NCBI RefSeq assembly: GCF_014905175.1
Contig: NC_057790.1
Span: 16,394,469 to 16,458,468, forward strand
From: Aphidius gifuensis
Lineage: Eukaryota > Arthropoda > Insecta > Hymenoptera > Braconidae
Direction of reading: 5' to 3'
Length of the DNA: 64,000 nt
Below are positions 38,201 through 50,720 of this stretch, piece by piece. Under the pieces are notes generated by a model. That model searched no databases. It was not told the origin of the DNA and saw nothing but the letters and a program-made list of their open reading frames with translations. The translations under genes were made by a program, and so were the position numbers. The first letter of the stretch is position 1. Every line of letters starts with the position of its first letter.

Positions 38201-41200
38201 TAGACAAAAATTTCTATTGATGTATGATGATTAAACTGTAAAATTGTCTGCATTTATTTTAAAAAATTAAAATTCATATATAAACTTTCTGAGTATTACT
38301 GAACAGCTGTTTTTTTTTCTTTTCACATTGATAATGTTAAAAATATTTTGTTGATCTGTATGACAACTTGGCCTGTTGGTGAATGATATTAACATTGGTG
38401 CCGATCGGCAATTTATGATAACGGTAACTGCAACGTGCGTCTCTATATACAGTATGTGTACTTTTTATATGAACAGTGCTATCTTCATCGTTGCATATAT
38501 TATGTTTTTCTTATTTTGTAAAACTTTATTCTACTTTTTTTATCCCATTTCTTATTGTTATGATTTAAGAAAAAATATATTTCCATATTGAATTTATTTA
38601 TTCTCGCCGACCTCCTCTTGAAAAATAATATCGAGAATACTCTTTGGGATTTAAATCGAAAGGTTATGGGTCATGTCTAAATGTCTATCGTAAAAATGAA
38701 AGGTGCATTGAAGCTTTTCACAAATATAGGACCTCTATCGTCTATTGTCTTTGAATATAACAACTCGTTATTAATAAAGATGTTTTTTGAGTTTTTATTT
38801 TATGTTATTTGTAATTTGTCAACAAATTAGTCTGCCTTTAATATTTATATCGAGTCATCCTTAAACTCTTTAGTTTTTCTTAAAGAATAACAACAGACAT
38901 AAATTTAATAAATAAAAAAAAATAGTCATCTTATCTCTCTGACAAAGTAATTATAAATTTTTTAAAGGTCATCTGTGACTATTTGTTTGTTTCTTTGTCA
39001 TTTATAATATAATACTTCTGATGTGTTATCTAAATTCTATGAACACATTATAAGAAATATAATTTTTTTCTAATTCTATAACAAATAAAGATTGAACATC
39101 TTGTTCAATTGTACTTCACATGTCGCTATACAAAGGCGTGGTGCTGAGATTTCTGAGGATATTCACACGCATCCCACGACGTGTAATCATTCACGTGGGC
39201 TGATATGTGTGATTTCTCATCAGGATTCTTCTCAATTCTATAAATGATTTTTATTTTTATTCTTTGATAGCAACATAAAATATTTCAATAAATATTCATA
39301 AATCAGGGGATTATGAAAATATTTTATAAATATATTCTTTTTACAGTTTTGTATTGGGATTAAGAGATTTTTTATTTTTTTTCAATGTTTATAAAACATG
39401 TCGAGTCAGTTGAAACATCTGCAGCCGTTTTTCCGACGACGAGTGAATGTACGGTACATTATGAAAATCATTCGTCGCTTAAAATATTTTCAATGCGCAT
39501 TTTATTACTGTATGTTTGTCATGTATATAAAAATTGTTAAAACATGGCCAAGACTCGGCTAGAGTTTCACCCGAGGTCAAGACTAATCTCACCAACCTTG
39601 TGACATCAAAAAGAAATAATAAAATAGCTAAAACCCGTCGAAAATAGTAAAATTAAAATTAAAAAATGAAACAAGCAATAATTTTTTGCTTTATAAAGAA
39701 AAACCCTGAAATGTATTCTTATTGAATTGTTATTTTTTTTTTTTTTCATTCGGAAGGTCATTAACATCTTTGCTACATTGATTAAATGAATTTTGATGAC
39801 CATATGTTCTGTATGTGATAAAAGTTGACATAAAAAATATTTATTTTGTTTATTTTATTTTTTATAATCAATTTTTTAAAATATTTATTACATTACATGT
39901 ATACGTACATAATAATATAAATGTCCTTTTTAATTTCTACAAAAAATACTTTTTTTTTTTTTGTTTTTTACTTGTTCGGTTAATTACCAACTTGAGTCTT
40001 CTTTTCATTTTAATTTTTTATGGCACATACTTAAATAGTATACATTATTCATTGCATTTATATGTGGCAAAGTCATAAAAATAAATTTTTACTTCTCAAC
40101 TTAAAAAATTAAAAATATATTTATTATACAATACATTGATATAGTATTATTACGACCATGACTGAAAAGAGGCTAACAAGACAAGACCGAGACTCATGTT
40201 TTTTTTTTTAAGTGTTCATTTCACACAGCTGGATAATAACCATGGCTATTGGTTTTCAGAGGACAAATTTTGATTTATTGTTTTTATTTCGCAGCCCAGT
40301 AAGCGCACTTGTTTGAGTATTTTCATTACTTTAATCAAAAGCAATATCAGTCTACATAATATACCATTGTGGATTCAAGTCTAACATATATAAATTACAT
40401 GAAACAAACCTATATTTGTTAAGCTCTGTCAATAATGTCGTTAAAAATAATAACAGCTCAAATTTTTTTAGCCAAACTCTTTCTGTTATTTGTTGGTCAA
40501 CAATTTTCTAGTCTCAAAATGATTATCCTCAAACCTCGAGGTTCAACTGGTACGATGGTATTTTTCATAGTAGAAAAAAAAGTACAAAAAATCAACAAAT
40601 GATAAAGTACATAATAGTAATTTAATCGGCAAACGTAGGGCAAGTTTTTGTGATTCATCATTAGTCATCTGACTTTGTTTGCCACAAAGTACTTGTAATT
40701 CACTGTTTTACCATTGTCGCTTTGTAGTCATCGTCAAAAGGTACGATGCTGCAATAACAAGGTGAAACAAGGTAAATAAATATAAACTGCCCCCTGTCTC
40801 GTAAACACACATTTACTGTAGACATTCGCGTTCGTTTGGTACCAACACAGCTTGTCACTCATCGCCCATGGCGACCCTAAACATCACTTGATATATACTC
40901 GACATTGACGGCCGTCATCATTATGTAATGTACAACAACGCCATCATGAGTCTACATCACCAGAATATTCTCACATTGAAATCATCATATATATCACACA
41001 TTTTTTATGTTTATTATCTTTTATTTTATTGTTTCTTAAATTCTTAAAACTTCTTTTTTATTGTTAGTAGAATTTAAAATATAGTATCCTTTTTTTTTTT
41101 TTTTTCAAAGAATATTTTTTATCAATTTTTTACAATATTCACTTCTATTCAAGTTAGTAAAAATAAGTAATCTTTATCCTTCAAATATGCTGTATTATTT

Positions 41201-44200
41201 TCGTGGGTATATGTTAAAATTTTCTCAAAATCATTACCAAAATTTTCCACTTTGCAGTTAAATATATAAACATATAGGCTTTACCAATAAAAAAAAGGTA
41301 TATATAAGTATTCTGGTATAATAAATTTTGGAGATTTTTGATATTATATATCCTGGTAACAAAATCGATCAAGTAACATAAAAATAATGACTCCATCAAT
41401 GTGTGTCAACGATTATCGTGACTATTCACGACACCGCGACATCTCAATTACCTGTTTTATGATAATTATATCACACCAAAAGTGTCTTTATAATAAATGT
41501 GCGCTAAATAATTCATCTTATTTCATTTTTTTTTTTTTTTGGGTATTTTAAATTTATTTATTTATTTTTTTTTTTGGATATTAATATATTATTTTAAATT
41601 TTCATCCAAATTATTTTTTACTTCTGTCTTTCTTTATCTCATTTTGTGTTTCAAACTCTTTCGACTAATTATGAATCATTATTTTTCATTGGTTTTTTTT
41701 GAGACAGGACCATGCTGCAAAGTGCGTAAGGTGGCACGTTACATAATTTACCTCCATTAAAGTAATTGCTTTGATGGGTATATATACTGAATTCAGGGAG
41801 GTACAAAACCGGAGCTTTAAATCTTCACATCTACAGCAAATTCCCTCCGGCAATATTATTCTCATGTGTAAATTTTTTTCATGTCATTTTTAATGGAAAC
41901 CAAAAATATATACACATTATCCTATCATATATTATCTATAGCTTGATTTTTCTTTTATTTGATAATATGGTTTTCAAGATTTCATTTAATTTAATTGAAA
42001 ATAAATATTACAATAATTTTATCAATATTGATTTTCCCAGTGAGAGAATTAATAGGTCACTTTGACATGAAATTCCCCATGTACATGCATACCGTTTAAT
42101 ATTCTGAGAACAATTTTAATATTTTCAGACATACCCGTTGTCACTTCCAACTAAAAAACGCAGATTAACTTGTAGGCTCTCGTGAGTTTACTTAATAACA
42201 TTTCACAACACAAACTGACAAGACTATGGCTAGTCTTTTGATAAAAAAATGCAAAAAAAAGTAGAAAAGTTGGTGATATATTTGAGAAATAAAAGCCTCA
42301 GGTTCATCAGGTGGTGGAATGTTTAATTTCATGGAGAATATTCGCAATTTGTATATTGCTGGTGGGTATTCTCGAGCTACCGTCGTTATTGATTGCCAAC
42401 GAATATAATATGCTAAAGTAGCCTGCTATAATATAGCTATGCGTGTACATGAATAATATGAAATGCTATGTTCAAACAGCAGGAGTTCAATGATAAAAAA
42501 AAAAAATTAACCAACTCATATTTTTTTTGATGTATCGATATAATGAAATAACACTAATCGATAAATACTACTTGAATTTAATTTCTAACAAAAAAAAAAC
42601 TTTTTAGAATATTACTTCAATTTCCATTAATAAAATATATAAAATTCGTGTCAGGAACATAGAATGACATAGGAGGTATTTAATGATTTGGAAAGCTTAC
42701 TTCCTTTATCTCATGATTCCCTATTAATTTTTGAATCTCACCTTTAATTTTTGGAAATAATTGAAAATTCGTATCAGGAACATAGAACGATTTAAGAGGT
42801 ATTTAGTGATTTGGAAATGTTACTTCCTCTATTTCATGATCCCCTAATAAATTGAGGATTTCACCTTTAAAGTTTTTCAAAAAAAATTTGAAAATTCGTA
42901 TCAAGAACATAGAATGACCAAAGAAGTATTTAGTGATTTGTAAAGCTTACCTCTTCTATTTCATAATTCCCTGACGAACTTTGAAGTTCATCTTTAAATT
43001 TTCGAAAATATTGGATAAAATAGAAGAGGTAAGCTTTACGAATCACCTAATACCTCTTGTGTCATCCTATGTTCCTAACTCCCTGATAAACTTCAAATTT
43101 CACTTCTAATTTTTTGAGAAAAATTGAATTTTCTATCAGGAACGTAGGATGACACAAGAGGTATTTAGTGATTTGGAAAGCTCACTTCTTCTATTCCATG
43201 ATTCCCTAATAGTTTTAAATTTTGACCTTTCAAAATGACCAAAGAGGTATTTAGTGTTTCAAAAACCTTACCTCTTGTACTTTATGTTCCCTTAATTTTT
43301 AATGCAGGAAAGTTGCATCTAATCGTGTACATAAGAATTTTCGCACAAGAGTATATGCTTCTCAGGTCGTTAGAGACGACCCAGTAGTAAGTTGGGGATC
43401 TGGAGATGAGTCACTATCTGTGCCTCATTGCATGTTGATTCATACTCAAGCGAAAATCACCTACATCGTTAAACAATATATTATTTTAAAATAATACGAA
43501 CGGTATTGCAGTATGTGTTGACATCTGATAATGAACGAACGTGATAACTATCAGTGTCGAATTTATATAGTATATAAATGCTCGCTTCTTTTAACTATAT
43601 GTTTTAACGATTACCTAAATTTAAAAAATGAATAATTACGAATTAAATTAATGATAAATGACAATAGATAAAATATTATTTTATAGACTGATTAAAAGTA
43701 TAATTATTTGATTATTTTCAATATTCTTTATCAACACATAGTTGAAAGATAAATAAATAAAAAGTAATAGCGAGTTTGTATACACCCACTAGCCATGTGC
43801 ATGATCAAGGGCACATTTGAGGTGGTACAGACAAGTTTAAATGTATGAAGAAAAAAAAAAACAGAATTATACACCATCGGTGTAATAAGAGACACGGAAG
43901 AAGTAAGCAATCGACGAGAGCTCTGTCGGTTAAAAAAAAAAACAAAATAAATGATGAAAAGATGAAAAAAAAGATTGCCCAGAAAGATAGAGGGTTCTAG
44001 GGCACGATAAATTCGTTACAGCTTAATTTGATTTAGTTCTGTAAAGAAACGGTCAAATATGTACTACCAAAAATTCGTACGTATATATAATAAGTCTTAC
44101 TTGTAAACTTGCGCTTGAGAGATCGCTTGGATATGACTTCACGGGGCGTGTATAAAACGTTAAAAAATAAAAATATAACAAAGTGTTGAACTCATTTTTC

Positions 44201-45751
44201 ACCACCGCTCATTCGGTACTTTTTTTTTGCGCATATCAAACGAATTTTGTACGTGCGTAATATCCAATTAACCGAAAAATTTTTTATGTTTTATTTATTT
44301 TTCTATTTTTGTTAAATTTTTATTGCAAATACTGTTATAATATATACACTGGATTGTTCCAGAAAAAAGAATAGTTCAATTAAGTGATCAAATGACAAAA
44401 AAAAAAGCTCCAAATACCTAATGTTGCTATTAAACCTATAGATATACATTGACTTATATATAAAAAAAAAAACTATGCCTTTTGAAAACGAGAATATGAC
44501 AATAATTGAAATAGCAAACGAGCTCGTTAAAGATAGGATAATGCTCAACGTTTATCAATACATTAAAATTATCTAGACAAAAAATAGTAGATAAAGTTAA
44601 TTAACGACATAGATATCTCATTGGCAAACAAAGCAGAGATAATGATAAATTTCAATAATTGCTATTTCAATTGTTATTAAATAAATATAATTAACTTATA
44701 TTTTACCCGAAGAAAAAAAACCGAATCATTATAGTTTATCTATAATTGGACTGTTCGCATGTATTAGTAAATAATGTGACATAATTAATGTCATTCGAGA
44801 TATTAATTTACAAATCAATACTTGCTTATCATACACATTTATATTTTTTTAAGAATTATCGAAAGTATTTTGAAGGTTATAAAAAAAATAAAATAAGCAC
44901 AGTTCAAATGTGTTTTTGTTAGTTTTAGATTAGTGATAATTTCAAATCTCAAGATAAAAAAAACAACTGAGTCAAAACCTCTTGAATGAAATGAAAACTC
45001 TTATAGTGTTATTCAAATAGAAAATAAATAATTATTCAATGAGCAGTATTTAAGAAAAAAAAATTGCAAATAAATTAAGGTCAAGAAGATTTTTCTTGAT
45101 ACGAACATAAGAACCAACTTTCTCGAGGGAAAAATCCAAAGAAAAAACATTTCCTCTTTATTATTTTTTTTAGAAGCTGTCTAGTCTGTTGCATATTTTC
45201 TTGTGTAATACAAAAAATAATAAATAATATTTATTTTATATATTAAACGAGTATAATGAGCTTAAAAAAAAAACATAATATCAAATAATAAAAGTCGGTG
45301 TTTATAGTATGAAGACATCATCGTGATGAAAAGATTGTTGTTTATTTTATTTATTTATTTTATTTTGTGATGAAATGAGACAGTTAATAATATCACTGAG
45401 ATCGATATGTAAGCAATAATCGGTAGTAGCCTACTTCACTCATAGCACAAACAAGCGATTTGTATTATTAGCATCACATCGTGTATCACGACTTGATCCA
45501 TTTATTTTCAATATGACAGGTGGTCTGTAGTATGGTTTTGCCAGCTTATTATAACCACGAAACTCTTATTTCCCACGTTTACTTGTGTATTGAAAAGTTG
45601 TAGTGTATATTTTTTTTTTCTTTTAATTTTATTTCTCGCGATTGTGTTGATGATGGAAAGGTGGGTTTGAATGAGCCGACTTTGTGGTTTTTTTATTATT
45701 CTCTTTGAGATATATTTTAAAGTAATGTTTGGTATTATTTTTTTGTTCCAG
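35281..45751. other. Intron of about 10.5 kb
   Basis: No further exon with consistent phase was found. The interval is AT-rich. It holds the minisatellite at 42641-43293 and a few GC-richer patches (36540-36740, 39120-39220, 39400-39480, 40800-40975) without splice-bounded reading frames, which may be regulatory. Confidence 0.5.
42641..43293. repeat. Minisatellite of about 120-bp units with one inverted partial unit
   Basis: Units start at about 42641, 42764 and 42891 with AAAATTCGTRTCAGGAACAT (AAG in the third). Each continues through GAGGTATTTARTGATTTGG, a CTTACCTCTTCTATTTC-like segment and ATTCCCT. At about 43018-43078 the unit runs in the opposite orientation (TAGAAGAGGTAAGC...CCTATGTTCCT). 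A direct unit then resumes near 43120, followed by a truncated one to 43293. The spacing of the first units is 123 and 127 bases. No reading frame. Confidence 0.8.
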
Positions 45752-45923
45752 GCGGCGGGACCACCAGTACAACTAGAACCCGTAGATTTATCAGTAAAAA
45801 CCCCAGTGGTACTGCAGGTGCCACGTTACAGTCCAGCAACAGCATTAATTACCACAATGAGGAGGATTCCATTACCACCGACGACGCCCACTTCGTTGCC
45901 GTTGCCGATTTACCCGTCCACTG
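45752..45923 (+). CDS. Coding exon with CtBP-binding PVDLS motif, KLF3/8/12-like
   Basis: The acceptor TTTTGTTCCAG ends at 45751 and the donor G|GTGAGT starts at 45924. The 172-base exon runs phase 0 to phase 1. It encodes AAGPPVQLEPVDLSVKTPVV near its start and Pro/Thr-rich sequence ending PLPIYPST. PxDLS is the docking motif for the corepressor CtBP. The wider EPVDLSV context is typical of Krueppel-like factors 3, 8 and 12, nuclear repressors with three C-terminal C2H2 fingers. No fingers occur in this window, so they must lie beyond base 64000. Other CtBP partners also carry PxDLS, so the family is inferred. Confidence 0.7.
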
Positions 45924-47234
45924 GTGAGTTTTAATATATTTCAAATGGTATTTTATTCTTCTGTATGTATTTTTTACTTTTTTTTTTTATTGTTCTTATA
46001 AAAATTTCTGATAATTATTCATCGAGTCGTGCTATACACAGAACTCTCAGCTTGGTCTCTATTGTCAAAGGTCGAAAGAGTCTTTGCACGCTTGGTGGAT
46101 CGATGCGATAGCGATTCCGTGACCGGAACTTGTTTAGAATTTTTCTACAATTGTGTTACAAAGAGTAGGAAAGAATAATTAAAGAATGAAAAAAAAAAAT
46201 AAAAAGATAGTGTTGAATCAAAATTAGTAATATATAATAAAAACTATCTAAATATTTTAGCAAATGCTTGAATATTTTTTACACTTGTTATATATAGTTT
46301 ACGTGGGGATTAGAGAACTCGGTTAAGCAGAAAGTTACTCAACTTTCTCCTGGTTAACTGAATATGGTAATTGTCTGCGTAAAGTAGTCTGTATGTTCCA
46401 TCAACTGACATAAAGAGAGAGAAAGATGGAAAAAAGCAATCTATCGATGACTTGTAAGCAGGTTTTTATAGAGAAAAAAAAAAAAAGAGATAGTAATATG
46501 TATATATAGGTGCACAGGTGAATCTATGGTTTTCTTAAAGTTAACCTTCATTGACATTTCCTCCTCTCACAACGACACGATTCTATTGTTTTCCCATAAA
46601 CACGTTTAGAGATAGGGTCTAGGAATATTAAGCTTTAGACATCGACATTGGGTATGCGGTCAACGAAAAATACCTTTTATATTTTTTTACTATTTTTATT
46701 TATCCCCTTAACTCTTGGTCTATCTTCTTTCTATGGTCTTCTTTATTGTCCAGTTGATCAGGGACAATGCTCATCAACTCTTTGAAAACCGTTTAGTTTT
46801 AAAGTATCCTCTATAAATTCATGACATCCGTTTTTCCATATCGGAAAATTCCGATCGTGCGTACCAACAATACCATATATGTTATGGGTTTTATACCAGT
46901 AGTTTAGCAAGACACAAACTCAACAGCATTCTGTGCAAGCCAATATATACAAGATATCGTGTGTATATCTATTGGTGGTGCTTGTGACCATGGATATATA
47001 TACTGAAAGACACAGTAGCGATGTAATCGAATAATAAAACATAATATAACAAACATGCCTCTGAGATAAGCCCATCTGAAACGATATATGTTTTGGAAAT
47101 TTTAATTTCTCTGGTTTTTGTTTTGATTTGTCGGTGAGTCTGTTCCAACAAATTTTAGCTTCAAAAGTAAGCTTCAGTTTTTTTTACAATGAAAATTTCT
47201 CAAACATTACTTGATAAGAAAAATAAAAAAGATC

Positions 47235-47331
47235 ACTGGTAGAAATTTGAGAGCGCCACCCGACTTTATGAGCTTATATAGGTTAAGTCGGTCAATAAGT
47301 CGGACTGTCTGAATTTTTCTACTATAGGGTA
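47235..47331. mobile_element. MITE family 1, 3'-end fragment
   Basis: It matches the right end of the copies at 31480 and 53422: a degenerate AAATTTGAGAGCGCCACC segment, then AAGTCGG words, then GACTGTCTGAATTTTTCTAC (47304-47322). Its end, CTACTATAGGGTA, suggests that the intact terminal repeat begins CCCTG after a TA target site. Confidence 0.6.
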
Positions 47332-48300
47332 TTGAAAAATTAATAAAATCAAATGAAAAAAATTAAAGATAGAAACTTAATGGCAAACTTAAATAGAAAG
47401 ATGAAACTTAATGATAGCGTTATATATATTAATGATTTTATAACGCGTAGGTATATTGTAATTTATAATTGTTTATTAATTTCAATTTTCAATTGGTAAC
47501 GCAGGTCCCAACAAATATTACCAAGCATTTTTTAAAAATAGATTTTTTTTTCCGTTCGTTTATAACAGTTATTGTTTTATTATGATGATTTTTTTTCTTC
47601 ACTTTGTTTTATCACATAAAAAGATGACGGATAGCGTGAGTGAAGTCTTGTCTCGTTGAGAGTCGAGTCAAACAAGCGCTCCCAGACTTTGATTGTCTTT
47701 GATTAATTAGTTCTGCGCTTGCGAATTTTTTTTTGTATCTATCAAGATTAAATACATAATCGCATGAACGGTATTTTCTTTTGTCTCATTTTTATTTTTA
47801 AAATAAAAAAGTTATTATATTGGTTGGGTAAAGTGAATAACTCAAAAAAAAAAAAAAAATTGAATTTAGACCAGCGTGCTTATTTTAGAATGTTTTAATT
47901 GTAATTAAGAAGTTGGTAATTTTTATAGTGATAGTAAAAAATTAAGGAATTTTGTTTACATGAATTTTTATTTTTAATAATTTAATGACTGAATCTGAAA
48001 TAATTTTGTGTGGCACATAAAAAGATAATTTTTTTTTAATTTAGCATTTAAATTGTGGATCCTGTGGTCCATTTGTTTTATTTTATTTTAAAAAAAAAAC
48101 ATTAAAATAGTTTTTAATAATATACAACAAAGCAATTCTCATTATATGTTATAGTTTTTTTATTTTTTTTTTATGATAAATAAACACCTGTTTCAATTGA
48201 ATATTATATAAACTTCTTACAATCGTGCAAGCCGACGGCATGCGTTTGCCAGGTGTGTGGAAACAATTCTTTGCTGTAGACTGGAGGGCTTCTTTGAACG

Positions 48301-48327
48301 ATCGAGATAAATCCTATTTATCTCGAT
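48301..48327. promoter_or_regulatory. Perfect 12-bp inverted repeat with paired GATA sites
   Basis: ATCGAGATAAAT (48301-48312), CCT, then ATTTATCTCGAT (48316-48327). Each arm contains AGATAA, the GATA-factor consensus, in divergent orientation. It sits in a GC-richer island (48215-48480) of the KLF-like intron. The three-base spacer makes a functional RNA hairpin unlikely. A dimeric binding site is the simpler reading. Confidence 0.45.
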
Positions 48328-48934
48328 GATTAGATGGCAGTACATTGGCGCTCTCTATCTATTTATATGGGGCCGTAAGACAGGTAGCACTAGGCGAGCC
48401 TCTGTAGTCATATCGCTAGCACTGCTCTAGAGCAAAACATCGAGATTACATCTCACCTTGTGGTCAAGTAGAAGGAAATCCTTCTCGCGGTGCTGGACTT
48501 TTTTTTTTTTTATCTTATATATATTTTCTCAAGCCATGGACTATTGGTGTGGTTTATTGAACCGAGACCCCGCACTGCTTATCCGTTATCTCTGTAGTCA
48601 ATCATGTTATTATCCACAAGTCCAAATCTTATCAATTAAAAACAAATTAGGCGTAAGATACAACATTAAAAGATTGATTGATCGATTAAAATCTTTCATT
48701 TTTTATTTATTTATTTATTTTTTTCCATATATATACAGAAAGAAATCTACAGAAAAAATTACTGTTGTACCGTAGTTAAACGCACCACTAATGTCATTAA
48801 GCAATCTATCTCTATTTACCATGATTATTTTTTTTTTTTTTGATTAGATTTCGACTCAAGTCTTCAAGAAAACCTTTACCTTTGAGTTTGTTAAATTCAC
48901 TGCAGTCTTTTGTCATTTTTCTCATCAAATGTCT

Positions 48935-49055
48935 TTGATACAAATTTGTGAGCTCTGCCCAACTTTGGGCAATAAGTCAGGCCGATTTTATGATTTCTTC
49001 GGATCCGATTCGGCCGTTAGCAACGAAGTTCAAGACTAATTTCTACCTGGGATGT
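48935..49055. mobile_element. Possible highly decayed MITE family 1 relative
   Basis: AAATTTGTGAGC, CTGCCCAACTTTGGGCAATAAGTC and a final CTAATTTCTACC echo the right half of the family, but with many differences and no recognisable left end. Confidence 0.3.
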
Positions 49056-50439
49056 GCCATTAATTAAAGCATTATGGTAAATTACTATTTTAAATTGACA
49101 TGTATTATTGATGGAGTTGTCGTCGAACTGAGTGTCACTAAGAATTATATATTCGCTTAAGTATATTGCCTCAGTAAAATGTTTCTCTTTACAGCTATAT
49201 GAGAATATCTTTATAGATATACATGGGGATGAATTTCTTCTAACATCAATTAAGGATGATACTAATAGCTTGGCATATACGATGTAAAGGTATATTTTAA
49301 GTGGAGTACACTTGGTACAAGGCTATGAGGGCGTGAGAAGTGCCTCAGCCCTGTGACCTCTTTGGCCTTCCTTTTTCTTGTTCTTCTTCTTTCTCATCTT
49401 CTTCTTCTTCAACTTATTTGCTTTTTTTTTATTTCGATTCATCTTGCTTCACTTAATTCTCATCTCTCTTTGTACTCACTCTCAAATGCGTACCATTGCT
49501 ATATAAATAGAGTTTTTTTGCGCTTTATATATTTCATATCTTTCTCTGTCTTTTCAATCTTTTACAAGGGAAACTTTAGTCTATACGATTCTGATGATAG
49601 TTCAAATGGTGTTTAATCAGACTACATGAGATATGAAATATAAAAAATATACTATTGCTTTTTGTTTAAAATATTTGATATTATTTGTTTTAATAATTAA
49701 AAAATGATTCACAAATAAATTGATCAAATTAAAGAAATTAAAAAAAATTTAATTCTGATTCGTTCCGTTCATCTTTAAATGATAAGCTTTTTTTATTGAC
49801 ATTTTAATAGTACAATAAAAAAAAAAAAATTAAAAATAATAGAAACGGCTTATTGAATAAACTGTAAGATACCTTTAAATATCTTTAGCCTGGTTCGAGT
49901 ATCCTCAATCGACCTCGAAATAGAATGAATGCAGTAGGATTTGACCTTTCAAGAATGGCTATTTTATGACTATTTCCTGGGTTCAACGGCTCGATGCAAT
50001 GTCTATGTAGGAAGATAGTTATACAGATAGACAACAGTGTAAACCATACTTTTTATTTTTTTATTTCTATCATTGTCAGCAATAATAGTGAGCAAACTAA
50101 ACTAGCTTGTATATATTCTGATGGCTTCCAACACTCACATGTGTAGACATGTGCATATATTATTTGTGCGCTTGAGCACGCACTTGCATAATATTAGATT
50201 TTATGCAAGCAACTTGCCCTTCCCACACTTATCACTGCCTTGAGTATTTACATTTGTGCTGTGTTAACTTCTGTATATCTTCTTTTGCCTCATTTTTCTT
50301 CAATTTTTTTTCTATATATTTTTCCCCAAGTTGTTTGTGTGTATGTAATGTGAGAATATATCACCATGTTCATTCATTTTCTGTTTGATTTCCTTGAGCT
50401 TCATCCAAAAAAATGAAAATAAAAGAAAAAAAAACAGTT

Positions 50440-50720
50440 TGCCCTTGAGTTAAAGCGCGATGTGATTGCTCGCGGGTGGTGTTTCACCGTTGCACCGTTT
50501 TCCCTGATGCCTGCAGAATAAGTGACTCAGACATTAGTCTACAGGAAAATAAGTGACCAAAGAGGGATTTTGCGGGTGTTAGAGAGGATTATAGTGAGGT
50601 AAGTCAGCGGGGGTCAAAGAGAAGATGCTCCATGGTCGTGTCGGGTGGGGCTGTTCACTCACGACTTGAACTATCGCACGCCCCCACTAGCATCACTACC
50701 ATGCACCATCATCGAACTTC
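50440..50720. promoter_or_regulatory. GC-rich island, candidate enhancer
   Basis: A sharp rise in G+C (GCTCGCGGGTGGTG, TCAGCGGGGGTCAAAG, TCGTGTCGGGTGGGGC) in intronic DNA. A splice-like pair (CTGCAG before 50517 and GTAAGT at 50599) frames 82 bases that are closed in all three + frames. It is therefore not coding, though a non-coding exon is possible. Confidence 0.3.

Noticed and set aside
39437..39481. Hairpin GACGACGAGTGA...TCATTCGTCGC as a microRNA
   Set aside because: Only about 11 base pairs with a disordered centre and no known mature sequence.
41539..41760. Hydrophobic 73-codon frame resembling a membrane protein
   Set aside because: Composition follows T homopolymers, as for many Phe/Tyr/Ile-rich frames in this window.
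50517..50598. Splice-bounded 82-base segment as a further KLF-like exon
   Set aside because: Stops occur in all three + frames, and in the phase required after 45923 the second codon is already a stop.
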